Below are positions 36,532 to 47,539 of a stretch of DNA of 64,000 nt, in pieces. This DNA is from Acidobacteriota bacterium. Lineage in GTDB: Bacteria > Acidobacteriota > Terriglobia > Acidiferrales > UBA7541. The stretch's first letter is position 1. Every line of letters starts with the position of its first letter. The notes under the pieces were generated by a model. That model was given only the letters and a program-made list of their open reading frames with translations. It did no database searches and was not told the origin of the DNA. The stretch covers positions 176,300 through 240,299 of the forward strand of contig JABCZD010000008.1 in assembly GCA_013289855.1 (NCBI GenBank). The letters run 5' to 3'. The translations under genes were made by a program, and so were the position numbers.

Positions 36532-37260
36532 ATGAGATTCTCGCGTCTGTTCGCATTTTCCGTGGTCTCGCTGCTCGCGAGCAATATTCAGTCCGCCACG
36601 CAAGCACAGGATCAAACTCTCCCGAAAAAACAAGACATCACTGGCACGCCGATACCTCGGCCAAAAATCATCAGTGCTCCAACCGCCCCGTACCCTGACG
36701 AAGCGCTGAAAAAGAATATCGAGGGCAAGGTGGTGTTGAGCATCGTGGTGGACGGCAAGGGACAAGTTTCGGACGCCAAAGCTTTAAGCGGGCCGCCAGA
36801 GTTAATCCCGGCGGCGATTGATAGCGTGAAGCGGTGGCAATTTGAACCACCCACCCACGCGCCGCTGGTCACTACCGTGGAAATCAGTTACGGCCATCCC
36901 AAGGAATGTCCCGGCGCGGTTTCTGATGCTGGTGAGGTTCGGGCGACAAGCTGGCTCGAGAACCGAGATGGCAAAGTCATCGCCACGCCGGATGATTATG
37001 ACTCTTCACTTCCTCCGTACTTCGAGGAAGACAGAAAAGCTGGCGTTGCGGGGGACATGGTCCTAGGGTTGACTCTGGACAGCGAAGGCCGCGTGAAAGA
37101 GATTCACGTCGTCAAATCGCTCTCAGCCCGCCTGGACGACGCTGCGATCAAGACTGTGCGCACGTGGAAGTTCAAGCTCGTCGACGGAAATACTGGCAAA
37201 CCGCCTGAAGATCTACAGCTCCATATTCTCTATCGACCAACCTGCATGCCGCAGTTCTAA
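36532..37260 (+). CDS. Secreted protein with two TonB C-terminal domains
   Basis: A 242-residue exported protein (signal peptide residues 1-25). It contains two TonB-C-like domains: residues about 50-110 (PYPDEALKKNIEGKVVLSIVVDGKGQV...SVKRWQFEPP) and 155-230 (PPYFEEDRKAGVAGDMVLGLTLDSEGRVKEIHVV...VRTWKFK). It lacks the transmembrane anchor and Pro-rich spacer of energy-transducing TonB, so it is unlikely to transmit force. Such proteins are common in acidobacteria and may bind TonB-boxes or peptidoglycan (inference). It stands alone after the zincin-like gene. Confidence 0.85.
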   Translation: MRFSRLFAFSVVSLLASNIQSATQAQDQTLPKKQDITGTPIPRPKIISAPTAPYPDEALKKNIEGKVVLSIVVDGKGQVSDAKALSGPPELIPAAIDSVKRWQFEPPTHAPLVTTVEISYGHPKECPGAVSDAGEVRATSWLENRDGKVIATPDDYDSSLPPYFEEDRKAGVAGDMVLGLTLDSEGRVKEIHVVKSLSARLDDAAIKTVRTWKFKLVDGNTGKPPEDLQLHILYRPTCMPQF

Positions 37261-37374
37261 ATCGAGCACGGTTAGGAAAAATCACATGTCGGCTGATGGC
37301 CGAGCAAAGTTGTGACGCAGCATGCTGCGCCAAAGACAGATGCAAAACAAGTGGTGGGTGCCGCAGCCGCGCGG

Positions 37375-39297
37375 CTACGGGTTATAACGGGCGAACCAGG
37401 CGGCGATTTCGCGGAAGACGTCGCGGCGCTGTTCCCAGCGGCTGGGGAAATGGCCGGAGCCGGGGTACGTGACCATGCGCACGGTCTTGCCGCGCGCTGC
37501 CAGCGCCAAATAAAATTCGCGGCCTTGATACGTGGGAACGCGCACATCGGCGGCGCCGTGCAGGATCAGCAGCGGAGTGGTGACGTCCGCGGTGTGCATG
37601 ACGGCGGAGAATTGCAGGAACGCCGTGGGGTCTGCATCGGGCCAGCGCGCGTCGTAGTCAATCTGCTGTACGTCGCTGGTCCAGATGAAACTCAGCCAAT
37701 CGGTAATGCCAGCCCCTTCGACGGCGGCGCGATAGCGGTGAGTCTGCGTGACGGTCCAGGAGGTCATGAAACCGCCGGCGCTCCAGCCGAAAATCGCGAG
37801 GCGGTTGGGATCGGCCCAGCCCTGGGCCAACGCGAAATCGGTGGCGCTATCCACATCGCGATAGGCGCGATCACCAAAATGCTGATAGATAGCCTGCAGG
37901 AATTCCGTGCCATAGCCGGTGGAGCCGCGATATTGGGGTTGCACGACGACGTATCCCAAACCGGCGAGAAAGCGCGAAAGGGCGTCGACTTCGAAGGAGT
38001 CGTTCGCTTCCGGGCCGCCGTGCGGAAAAACCACGAAGGGATATTTTTTCCCGGAGACGTAGCCGGCCGGGAACGTGGCGATACCTTCGAGGTGAATGCC
38101 TTCCTTGGAAGTCCAGTGAATGACGCTGGCCGGGCCTAACGCGACATTCGCGAGCACATCGTCACCTTCATGCGTGATTCTCTTGAGTTGCGTTCCTTCG
38201 GCCACCGCTATGTTTGAAGCATGCTCGGGATCGCCGACGGTGAAGGCCAGCACCTGCGGCGCCGCGGCAATTTCCGGAGCGACCGGCGCACCGTCTACGG
38301 TTCCCGCCGGCCAAGTAAAAGCGGTCTTGAGTGCGCGACCGTCAAACGAGTCCACCTCGCCGCGGACACCACGCGCCACGATCACCCAGATGTTTCCGTG
38401 GACATCCTGGTTCAGACCGAGGGCCGAGCCGGCTAAATCGGGCGAGCGATCCACGGGCGCGCCACCCGCGAGCGGGACGGTCCAGACGTGATCGGGTGTG
38501 AGCACGTCGGTTGTGGTGCTCACGAACGCGAGTTCCTTGCCGTCGGGAGTCCAGGCGATTCCTCCGGCTCCGCTGGGGATCTCGGACGCGGCGGAGTTGG
38601 GAATTTCCGCGATGCGGCGAGCTCCGGAAGCGGTGCAGACGTCGATGAAACTGTGAATGAAGTGATAGCCGATCATCGGTGTTTGCGAGACCAGCGCGAT
38701 GCTTGAGCCCTCGGAAGACCATTCCATGCCGGCGATGTCCTTGAGCGCGGGGCACCACCACGCACCGCCGCCACCGGAAGCGTTGAGGACGTAGAGGCTG
38801 GACTCCTCGTTTTGCACAACGGTGTGGACCTCTTCGAGTGGGTCGGGGGCGCGCTGGCTGGCGAGCACGGCGAAGCGCGATCCGTCTGGCGAAATCGTTG
38901 CTACAGAGATACCCGAGGGCAGCGAGGTCAAAGCTTTTAGATTTTCCAGAGGCGCGCCAAGCGGAACGGTAGCAAGCTGCTTAACTTTTTCGCCGACCGC
39001 TCCGTAGAGGGCCGAGCCATCCCGGGTAAAGCCGAAGGGCGAGAAACTTTCGGGCAGGATCAGTTTGCGCGGATTTGTGCCATCGGGCGCGACGAGCCAG
39101 TACTCTTCATTCGTAGCGCCCTTGGCGACGCCCGAGCCGGCCCAATACAGGATGCTGCGGCCGTCCGGCGAGACCGCCACGGCGCGCGCGCTGCGCAGGC
39201 CGGTCCAATCGTCAACGCCGAAGGCGTGCTTATCTGCAGCGCGCGAAGACCACGACAACAATGCGATGAGGGCGAGACAGGCGCAATATTTTTTCAA
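37375..39297 (-). CDS. Secreted S9 family prolyl oligopeptidase-like peptidase
   Basis: A 640-residue exported serine peptidase: signal peptide (residues 1-20), TolB-like propeller (ISPDGSRFAVLAS, WTPDGKELAFVS) and a C-terminal alpha/beta hydrolase domain. The catalytic nucleophile is in FGWSAGGFMTSW near residue 505. The Asp is in HGAADVRVPTYQG and the His in YPGSGHFPSRWE at the C-terminus. The length fits the acylaminoacyl-peptidase/S9C group. It is one of three large secreted peptidases in the window, consistent with a protein- or peptide-scavenging lifestyle. Confidence 0.92.
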   Translation of the reverse strand: MKKYCACLALIALLSWSSRAADKHAFGVDDWTGLRSARAVAVSPDGRSILYWAGSGVAKGATNEEYWLVAPDGTNPRKLILPESFSPFGFTRDGSALYGAVGEKVKQLATVPLGAPLENLKALTSLPSGISVATISPDGSRFAVLASQRAPDPLEEVHTVVQNEESSLYVLNASGGGGAWWCPALKDIAGMEWSSEGSSIALVSQTPMIGYHFIHSFIDVCTASGARRIAEIPNSAASEIPSGAGGIAWTPDGKELAFVSTTTDVLTPDHVWTVPLAGGAPVDRSPDLAGSALGLNQDVHGNIWVIVARGVRGEVDSFDGRALKTAFTWPAGTVDGAPVAPEIAAAPQVLAFTVGDPEHASNIAVAEGTQLKRITHEGDDVLANVALGPASVIHWTSKEGIHLEGIATFPAGYVSGKKYPFVVFPHGGPEANDSFEVDALSRFLAGLGYVVVQPQYRGSTGYGTEFLQAIYQHFGDRAYRDVDSATDFALAQGWADPNRLAIFGWSAGGFMTSWTVTQTHRYRAAVEGAGITDWLSFIWTSDVQQIDYDARWPDADPTAFLQFSAVMHTADVTTPLLILHGAADVRVPTYQGREFYLALAARGKTVRMVTYPGSGHFPSRWEQRRDVFREIAAWFARYNP

Positions 39298-39412
39298 GGG
39301 ACTCCTCGATAGTTATAGCGATGAGACCTGAGGCGGCTTCCGCTGAGTAGGCCGGGGCCGCGAAGCTTGAAAAGATAGCATAAGCGCCGCGAGGGCAAAG
39401 CCGATTTAACGA

Positions 39413-40378
39413 TTAGTTGCCGGAAGTGGGTTGGCCGCCGGGGGAATAGTAGCCGTTGCGGGTGCGGGCTACGAGCTTGCCGCGGCCGCGCGGGGGGATG
39501 ACGTCAACCTGTACGCTGCGGTAGCTGCCGTCGCGGCGATCGTTCGACGGGTAGTAGCCCAGCGTGTACTGGTTGCGAATGTCGTGCGCGACCTGTTCGC
39601 AAATGTTGTGCACGTCTTCGACGTTTTCCGGAAAAAATGCCAAGCCGCCGGAGGCCTGGGCGATCTGCGTCAGGGCTTTCTTGGCTTTGGTCTTGGATTT
39701 CTTGGCTTCATCACCGAGCAGGCCGATGGTGTAAATCACGGTGTTGGTGCGCTGGATTTCGCGGATGGTTTTTTCCAGGGAATTGCGGCTGGTGTTGTCT
39801 TCGCCGTCGGTAACGATCAATAGAACTTTCTTGTCTTTGCTGGCTTTTTTCAGATGGTCGAGCGAGCCGATGATGGCGTCGTAGAGCGCGGTACTGCCTC
39901 GGGAATCGATGCGCTCGAGGGCTTCTTTTAATTCCGGGATGCTGTTGCTGAAATCCTTATCGAGATCGAGATAGAAGTCGTCGTTGAAATTTACGACGAA
40001 CGCCTCGTCGCTGGGATTGCTGCTCTGCACCAGGGTAATCGCCGCTTCATTCACGCGCGGGCGCTTTTCGCGCATGCTGCCGCTATTGTCGATCACCAGG
40101 CCCATGCTGACGGGAATATCTTCGCGTTTGAAAACGGAAAGCTTTTGTTCCACCTTATCTTCAAAGACGCGAAAGTTTTCCTGTTTGAGGCCTTCGGCAA
40201 AACGTCCGCGATCGTCCAGCACGGTGGTGTGCAAGACCACCAGGTTGACACTGACGGAAATGGCGCCACCCTGACCCGAAGTCTGGCCCGGGGGAGGAGG
40301 CGGGGGAGGAGGAAAAGGATTTTGTGCGAAGGCTACGGCCGCGACGGCGGCCACGATAATACCGCTTGCCGTAGTCAC
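39413..40378 (-). CDS. Acidobacterial VWA domain protein, downstream copy
   Basis: A 321-residue exported protein of the VWFA-related acidobacterial type. The GTG at 40378 lies 40 bp after the stop of the upstream VWA gene and opens a signal peptide ending VAFAQ, followed by a Pro-rich linker. The N-terminal beta domain (VNLVVLHTTVLDDRGRFAEGLKQENFRVFEDKVEQKL) precedes the VWA fold with a metal-ion-dependent adhesion site DNSGSM near residue 95 and VTDGEDN near 180. The C-terminus carries the conserved NQYTLGYYPSN and GYYSPG. The function is unknown; VWA sites bind protein ligands. Confidence 0.88.
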   Translation of the reverse strand: MTTASGIIVAAVAAVAFAQNPFPPPPPPPPGQTSGQGGAISVSVNLVVLHTTVLDDRGRFAEGLKQENFRVFEDKVEQKLSVFKREDIPVSMGLVIDNSGSMREKRPRVNEAAITLVQSSNPSDEAFVVNFNDDFYLDLDKDFSNSIPELKEALERIDSRGSTALYDAIIGSLDHLKKASKDKKVLLIVTDGEDNTSRNSLEKTIREIQRTNTVIYTIGLLGDEAKKSKTKAKKALTQIAQASGGLAFFPENVEDVHNICEQVAHDIRNQYTLGYYPSNDRRDGSYRSVQVDVIPPRGRGKLVARTRNGYYSPGGQPTSGN

Positions 40379-40383
40379 GAAAA

Positions 40384-40410
40384 GCGTCCGCCTCAGAAGG
40401 CGGCCACTAC
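40384..40410 (-). repeat. REP-like palindrome between the tandem VWA genes
   Basis: On the minus strand GTAGTGGCCGCCTTCTGAGG then CGGACGC. It fills almost the whole 40-bp spacer between the two VWA genes, so it lies in the putative operon mRNA just before the GTG start. Confidence 0.7.
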
Positions 40411-40418
40411 AAAAGCTA

Positions 40419-41597
40419 TCAGTGGCTGGGGGCGTAGTAACCGGTTTTGTTGTAAACCGTGAGCGGAGGAAGTCCGCGAGGCGGGCGCAGCTTGACCTTA
40501 ACTTTGCGCCAGCGCGCATCGTGCGCCTTGTTGCTTGGATGATATCCCAGGACATATTGATTGCGCAGCTCCATGCCGATCTTGGAAGCGATATCCGGCA
40601 GATCTTCCAGCTTCTCCACCGGGAAAACGCGGCCACCGGTCAGCTCCGTGACTTCGCTGAGTAAGGAAGGACCGTTGCCTTCTTCCAGCGTGCGATTGCG
40701 ATATCCAACGGGGTCGAAGATGCCGATGGCGTACAGCTGCGTATCGGCTTCTTTCACCAGGCGCTTGATATCGTTCTCAGTGTACCGACTATGATTATCG
40801 CCCCCGTCCGACAAGATGAGCAAGGCCCGCTTAGCGTTGTGTGCACTACGCATCTCGCTCAGCCCCAGATAGATGGCGTCCAGCAAAGCGGTGCGGCCTT
40901 TGGGCGCGCTCAAAAGCATGCGGCTTTGCAAGTCTTCCACGCTGTTGGTGAAGGAACTGGTGAGTTCGGCGTGTTCGTTGAAGCTGACCAGGAAAAATTC
41001 ATCCGCGGGATTGGCGGTCTTGAAAAACTGGATGGCCGCTTCGCGCGCCTTGGCGGCTTTGTTGGCCATGCTGCCGCTGTAATCGAAAATCACGCCGATG
41101 GAAATGGGCACGTCTTCGGCGGAAAAGGTGACCACTTCTTGCTCGACATTATCTTCGAAGATGCGGAAATTGTCGGGATCGAGGCCGGTGACCAAGCGAT
41201 TGTAGGGATCGGTGACCGTGGCGTTGATGAGCGCGAGGTCCACGTCCATCTTGATGCCTTTGCGCGCGTTGACGACTATGCCCGGAGTATCTTTGCGTAC
41301 GTCGTCAGCCGGCTTAGCGGGGGGCTTGGCGTCATCCTTTGCCGCGCTGGCCGTGATGGCGGGAGCATCTTTCGCCGCATCGTGCGGAACGCCAGCCTGC
41401 GCCTTGTCGTCAGTCGCGGGCGATTGAGGCACCGCTAGAAGTGCCGCCAACGGATTCGCGTGCGCGGGCACGGCGAGCATGGCCGCGAATAGCAACCAAA
41501 CAAAACACAGAGCTGCGAGCGAAGAAATTGCTGGACGATTGCAGAGGTCGAGCGACCGGGGAAATTTCCCGGTAGAACAGAACAGGTGGCGCTTCAC
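40419..41597 (-). CDS. Acidobacterial VWA domain protein, upstream copy
   Basis: A 392-residue exported protein. The GTG at 41597 follows GGGGG and gives a 47-residue signal region (ending VPAHANP), then an Ala/Lys/Asp-rich linker of about 60 residues. The same domain order as its downstream neighbour follows: a beta domain LINATVTDPYNRLVTGLDPDNFRIFED, a VWA site DYSGSM near residue 175 and LLILSDGGDNHSR near 260, closing with NQYVLGYHPSN and GYYAPSH. The two genes are clearly paralogues and probably cotranscribed. The binding partner is unknown. Confidence 0.88.
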   Translation of the reverse strand: MKRHLFCSTGKFPRSLDLCNRPAISSLAALCFVWLLFAAMLAVPAHANPLAALLAVPQSPATDDKAQAGVPHDAAKDAPAITASAAKDDAKPPAKPADDVRKDTPGIVVNARKGIKMDVDLALINATVTDPYNRLVTGLDPDNFRIFEDNVEQEVVTFSAEDVPISIGVIFDYSGSMANKAAKAREAAIQFFKTANPADEFFLVSFNEHAELTSSFTNSVEDLQSRMLLSAPKGRTALLDAIYLGLSEMRSAHNAKRALLILSDGGDNHSRYTENDIKRLVKEADTQLYAIGIFDPVGYRNRTLEEGNGPSLLSEVTELTGGRVFPVEKLEDLPDIASKIGMELRNQYVLGYHPSNKAHDARWRKVKVKLRPPRGLPPLTVYNKTGYYAPSH

Positions 41598-41862
41598 GGC
41601 AACCCCCTACGTTCCCGACTGCGGGGAACGGCCGCGCGGGTAAGACTGAGACGGATTCTACCACTGGCGCGACCGAAGACAAGTCGAATCGGCGTGGGAA
41701 GGGGGGACGGGACCCGGTTGACGAAGAAAGCTCGGTCAGCCGGCGGATTCACGCCATCACGCGCCATGATAGCATCGCCAAAGTCACCTGGCGGATAAAA
41801 GCTTAGAGCATTCTTCCAGAAAAAGGTTTCGCCCGCGCCGCAAGAAGCAGGAATGTTAGAGC

Positions 41863-42648
41863 ATGGTGAACGAGGAGAGGAAGCCCGTGGAAGCTGGGAA
41901 AGAAGTGGTGGTGGTGATACCGGCGCGGTATGCCTCGACGCGACTGCCGGGCAAGCCACTGGTGTTGCTGGGCGGTAAGCCAATGATTCAACGGGTCTAC
42001 GAGCGGGCGCGGCTGGCCAAGCGCGCACATCGCGTGATTGTGGCCACCGACGACGAACGCATCGTCGCGGCGGTGGAAGCATTTGGCGGCGAGGCGCGCA
42101 TGACCCGTCCGGAACATCGCACCGGCACGGAGCGGGTTGCCGAGGTGGCCGCGCACGTTAGCGGCGATGTTTTCGTTAATGTGCAAGGAGATGAACCTTT
42201 GCTGGATCCGGCGGCGGTGGATACCGCCATCGCGGCGCTGCTCGAGGAACCAGCCGCGCCGATCTCCACCGTGGCGACTTTGATCAAGAATGCACCGGAC
42301 ATCATGGATCCGAACGTGGTGAAGACGGTTTTGGACTTCGACGACAATGCGCTGTATTTTTCGCGCGCGCCGATTCCCTGGGTGCGCGATGCGGCGGGAA
42401 AAATTCGCGTGCGGCATTTGAAGCATCTGGGGCTGTATGTTTTTCAGCGAGAGGTTTTGCTGGAGTACCCAACCTTGCCGCAGGGCGAACTGGAACGCGT
42501 CGAACAGCTGGAACAGTTGCGCTGGATGGAAAACGGTTGGAAGATTCGCGTGGCCGAAGTGGAGCATGACGCGGTGAGCGTGGACGTTCCGGCGGATGTG
42601 GAGCGCGTCGAGAAATTGCTGAAGCAGGCGGAACACCATCACTCGTAA
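41863..42648 (+). CDS. kdsB: 3-deoxy-manno-octulosonate cytidylyltransferase
   Basis: A 261-residue CMP-KDO synthetase. It activates KDO with CTP for transfer to lipid A. Motifs: IPARYASTRLPGKPLVLLGGKPMIQRVYERA at residues 19-49, IVATDDERI near 58, the MTRPEHRTGTERVAE block near 78 and NVQGDEPLLDP near 106, then YFSRAPIPW and HLGLYVFQREVLLEYP further on. The start ATG at 41863 adds about 13 polar residues compared with most homologues; a GTG at 41887 is an alternative start. It is separated from the other kds genes by a lipoprotein operon but clearly belongs to the same pathway. Confidence 0.94.
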   Translation: MVNEERKPVEAGKEVVVVIPARYASTRLPGKPLVLLGGKPMIQRVYERARLAKRAHRVIVATDDERIVAAVEAFGGEARMTRPEHRTGTERVAEVAAHVSGDVFVNVQGDEPLLDPAAVDTAIAALLEEPAAPISTVATLIKNAPDIMDPNVVKTVLDFDDNALYFSRAPIPWVRDAAGKIRVRHLKHLGLYVFQREVLLEYPTLPQGELERVEQLEQLRWMENGWKIRVAEVEHDAVSVDVPADVERVEKLLKQAEHHHS

Positions 42649-42659
42649 AAAAGGACGCT

Positions 42660-42698
42660 TAAAAAAATCAACCGCCCGGCGATGCGCTGCCGGGCGGT
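42660..42698 (-). terminator. Intrinsic terminator of the lipoprotein gene
   Basis: A perfect 10-bp stem, ACCGCCCGGC and GCCGGGCGGT, with an eight-base loop. On the minus strand it is followed by TGATTTTTTT, 52 bp past the stop of the lipoprotein gene. Confidence 0.8.
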
Positions 42699-42749
42699 CG
42701 ATGGATGTTGCGGGTAGGCGTTGCGGGACGGCCGAACGGGCCGCCCAGT

Positions 42750-44366
42750 TTATTGTTGTAGGACTAACGGGCCGAGAACTACCCGGCCGGTATTGAGACC
42801 TACGATCACGAAGCTGGTGTTGCTGATCGCGTAGGCACGGAAGTTAGCCGTTGATGGACTCGAATTAGTGGTGTTCAAGGTAAAGGTGTTGCCCGCGGTT
42901 CCGCCCCCAGTACCAGCGCCGTTCAGTACAAACGTCCCAGTGAAAGACTGGTTGAGTTGCGGATTGGCGAAACCGAATTGCACGAAGTCGACGTCGCCGT
43001 TCATCAGCGGTCCCCCACCGCTTGGGAAAGTAAACGTGCCGACGAAGTCTTCCTCAATGCCGCCGTCAATTGAGTTTGAACCGGTCCAGTTGAAGGCATA
43101 GCTTCCGTTGAGGCTGATATTGGCGCTCGTTTGCGCGTTCAGCGATCCATCAGCCACCACGTCGCCGCTGGTGTCTTGAATGAACCCTTGCGTCGCGCTC
43201 GAGAGATAGAAGATATAGCTGAACACGTCGCCAGAGTTCTTGTCGGTTAAGGTCAACGTGCCGCGACCGTCGCCGGATGGATCAATCGTGTAGGTGAAGG
43301 CCGAGACGGCGCTGTTGCTTGCTGGGAAGACGGTGGCGCCTTTGGTGCCGATATTTTGATCCAGCGCCACGTTTGAAATGTTGCCGCTAGCGTCCGCGGT
43401 ATAAACGCCGACGCGCGTGATCGCACCGGTGTCGGCGCTACCGCCCACGGCTAACACAAAGCTGCCGGGGAATTGGCTGACGTTGGTGGGTACGTTGGAT
43501 TGCGCGGTGGCCGTTCCCGAGGTGGCTTTCGCCGCGTCGGTTTCGACGAATTGCATGTGGGTGCCGTCGATAACGTAGAATTCGTACGTGAGATTGAATA
43601 TCTCTCCGCCGATGTCGACATTCAACTGGAATTGTCCGCGGCCAAACTGTGTGAAGAACATCGGATCCTGGATGATCGCGCCCTGGCCTATGCCTTGCGG
43701 TCCGGAGAGCACCCCACCGTCGTTGTCGTCAAGCGTTCCACCGGTGATCAGGTTGGTACTGTTCGTGGTAAATGCGCCTACGATCGATTCCGGCGCGCCC
43801 TGGTTCAAAGCGATATCCACGCCGGAAGTTTCAAACGCATAAGACAGCGCGAAATTCGGGGTGATGTTCTGTATCTGGAAAGTTCCGCTCATCGTGGAAC
43901 TGTCATCCGATTCGATCATCAGGCCGCTGGACGTGGAGGTGAGCGCGATGCTGAATGTGAACACATCGACCGTTCCCGGCACCGTGGGGTCGGTATGCGC
44001 CAAGGTCAAAGAACCCTTGCCGTTGGAAGACACGGTGTAGGTCGAAGCTGGCGCGGGAAGGAACTGAAAGGATTCGATAAGGCCGGCATCGTTGACGTCC
44101 TCAATCGCGGCGGAAATGTTACCTTGTCCGTCGGCCTGGAAGCTGCCGATGCGGAAGATGGGATTGCCGGTCGGGTCCGTGCCGGCCATGGTGAACGCGT
44201 AGGTGCCCTTGAGGCTTGCGGTGGAGTACATGCCGTTCGGCGGCGGGATCGGCGGGGCGTTCCCACCGCTGCAGGCCGCGGTCAGGCCGGCGACGAGAAG
44301 CGTGGCCAAAAGAAAGAGATGCGTGAGCGAGATCTTGCTAGGCGCCTTATTCATGGTGTTTTTCAT
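42750..44366 (-). CDS. Large Ser/Thr/Gly-rich lipoprotein
   Basis: A 538-residue protein with a lipoprotein signal (LLVAGLTAAC, Cys at about residue 32) and a mature chain of repeated beta-rich units. At least three units begin with a similar phrase: LKGTYAFTMAGTDPTGNP at residue 53, FPGSFVLAVGGSADTGA near 300 and LNGSYAFNWTGSNSIDGG near 425. Each is followed by GxFxxDGxGNIS-like text. This repeat type is common in surface-exposed acidobacterial proteins of unknown role. It overlaps the upstream gene by four bases (ATGA), so the two are translationally coupled. Confidence 0.88.
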   Translation of the reverse strand: MKNTMNKAPSKISLTHLFLLATLLVAGLTAACSGGNAPPIPPPNGMYSTASLKGTYAFTMAGTDPTGNPIFRIGSFQADGQGNISAAIEDVNDAGLIESFQFLPAPASTYTVSSNGKGSLTLAHTDPTVPGTVDVFTFSIALTSTSSGLMIESDDSSTMSGTFQIQNITPNFALSYAFETSGVDIALNQGAPESIVGAFTTNSTNLITGGTLDDNDGGVLSGPQGIGQGAIIQDPMFFTQFGRGQFQLNVDIGGEIFNLTYEFYVIDGTHMQFVETDAAKATSGTATAQSNVPTNVSQFPGSFVLAVGGSADTGAITRVGVYTADASGNISNVALDQNIGTKGATVFPASNSAVSAFTYTIDPSGDGRGTLTLTDKNSGDVFSYIFYLSSATQGFIQDTSGDVVADGSLNAQTSANISLNGSYAFNWTGSNSIDGGIEEDFVGTFTFPSGGGPLMNGDVDFVQFGFANPQLNQSFTGTFVLNGAGTGGGTAGNTFTLNTTNSSPSTANFRAYAISNTSFVIVGLNTGRVVLGPLVLQQ

Positions 44367-44821
44367 CGCGCACCTGCCGCAGATTGCTGCGCGTCGCCGC
44401 TGTGCGACGTCGGCTTAAGAGGAATGCCGTTCTTTGAGCGCACCGTGACCGACAGCGTGCCCTTTTGAATGATGCGCGCGGCGAAAATGGTGCCTTCGCC
44501 ATACGGGAGGGTTTCTCCCACGATGGTGACGGCGTCGCCGGGCTCGAGTGAAAGATGATTGGCGGTCAACAAGCGCGCGTTGCCGAGGTGCACGTTGACG
44601 ATGCCGGAGGAGGTTTGCAACTCGACGTTGGCCCCGGCCGGAGCGGTTGTAGTGGCCGAGTCCGGAGTGTATTTCACGACCTTACCTTGCAAGCTGCTTT
44701 CACGCGCGACGGTATATACGTCTGCGCGCGTGGGCGTCTTCGACTGCTGTTCCTGGGCAAGCGCGGCTGTCGCACAGCACAGTGCCGCGGTGGCGACTAA
44801 AGTGGCGATTCTTTTCAACAT
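44363..44821 (-). CDS. Secreted small beta-domain protein
   Basis: A 152-residue exported protein: the ATG at 44821 has AGGGGAA upstream and starts a signal peptide cleaved near AALAQE. The mature part has one beta-rich domain (SLQGKVVKYTPDS...VELQTSSGIVNVHLGNARLLTANHLSLEPGDAVTIVGETL), which resembles small OB-fold domains that bind ligands or metals. It is coupled by a 4-bp overlap to the lipoprotein gene, so the two probably act together at the cell surface. No named family is certain. Confidence 0.8.
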   Translation of the reverse strand: MLKRIATLVATAALCCATAALAQEQQSKTPTRADVYTVARESSLQGKVVKYTPDSATTTAPAGANVELQTSSGIVNVHLGNARLLTANHLSLEPGDAVTIVGETLPYGEGTIFAARIIQKGTLSVTVRSKNGIPLKPTSHSGDAQQSAAGAR

Positions 44822-47162
<2,341 letters not shown>

Positions 47163-47233
47163 GCCGGGTCTGGGCGTAGGCATGCTTGCTAGTGCAGGTG
47201 CCGCCGCTACAACGGAATGTGGTAACGATAGTG

Positions 47234-47446
47234 ATGAGACTTACTGCAATCATCTTTGCTGGAATCGCGGGAATATCCTTCGCCTTGGCTATCGCGAATT
47301 GGCCTTGCACGAGCGGCATCTGCGCTCTGTACGCCGCCGGAATGATGCTTGGAACTCCTGTTGCATTCATATTGTTTGCGATTTTGGCCTTCCGCCACTG
47401 GCCTACTCGCCGGAGTCCTAAAGACACGAGAGTCGTGATTGACTGA
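47234..47446 (+). CDS. Small membrane protein, unknown
   Basis: A 70-residue frame with two predicted transmembrane helices (AIIFAGIAGISFALAIANW and AAGMMLGTPVAFILFAILAF) separated by a CTSGIC loop. It lies between pyrG and kdsA on the same strand. The ribosome site is weak and I know no family, so the call rests on hydrophobicity pattern and position. Confidence 0.5.
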   Translation: MRLTAIIFAGIAGISFALAIANWPCTSGICALYAAGMMLGTPVAFILFAILAFRHWPTRRSPKDTRVVID

Positions 47447-47539
47447 ACTCCCCTTATATTTGGTCAGGGATTCCGCCGTTCAACTCGTCGCCGATCAGCT
47501 AGTCGCTTCCGCGGTTTGTGCTATCTTCGATAGTCGAAC

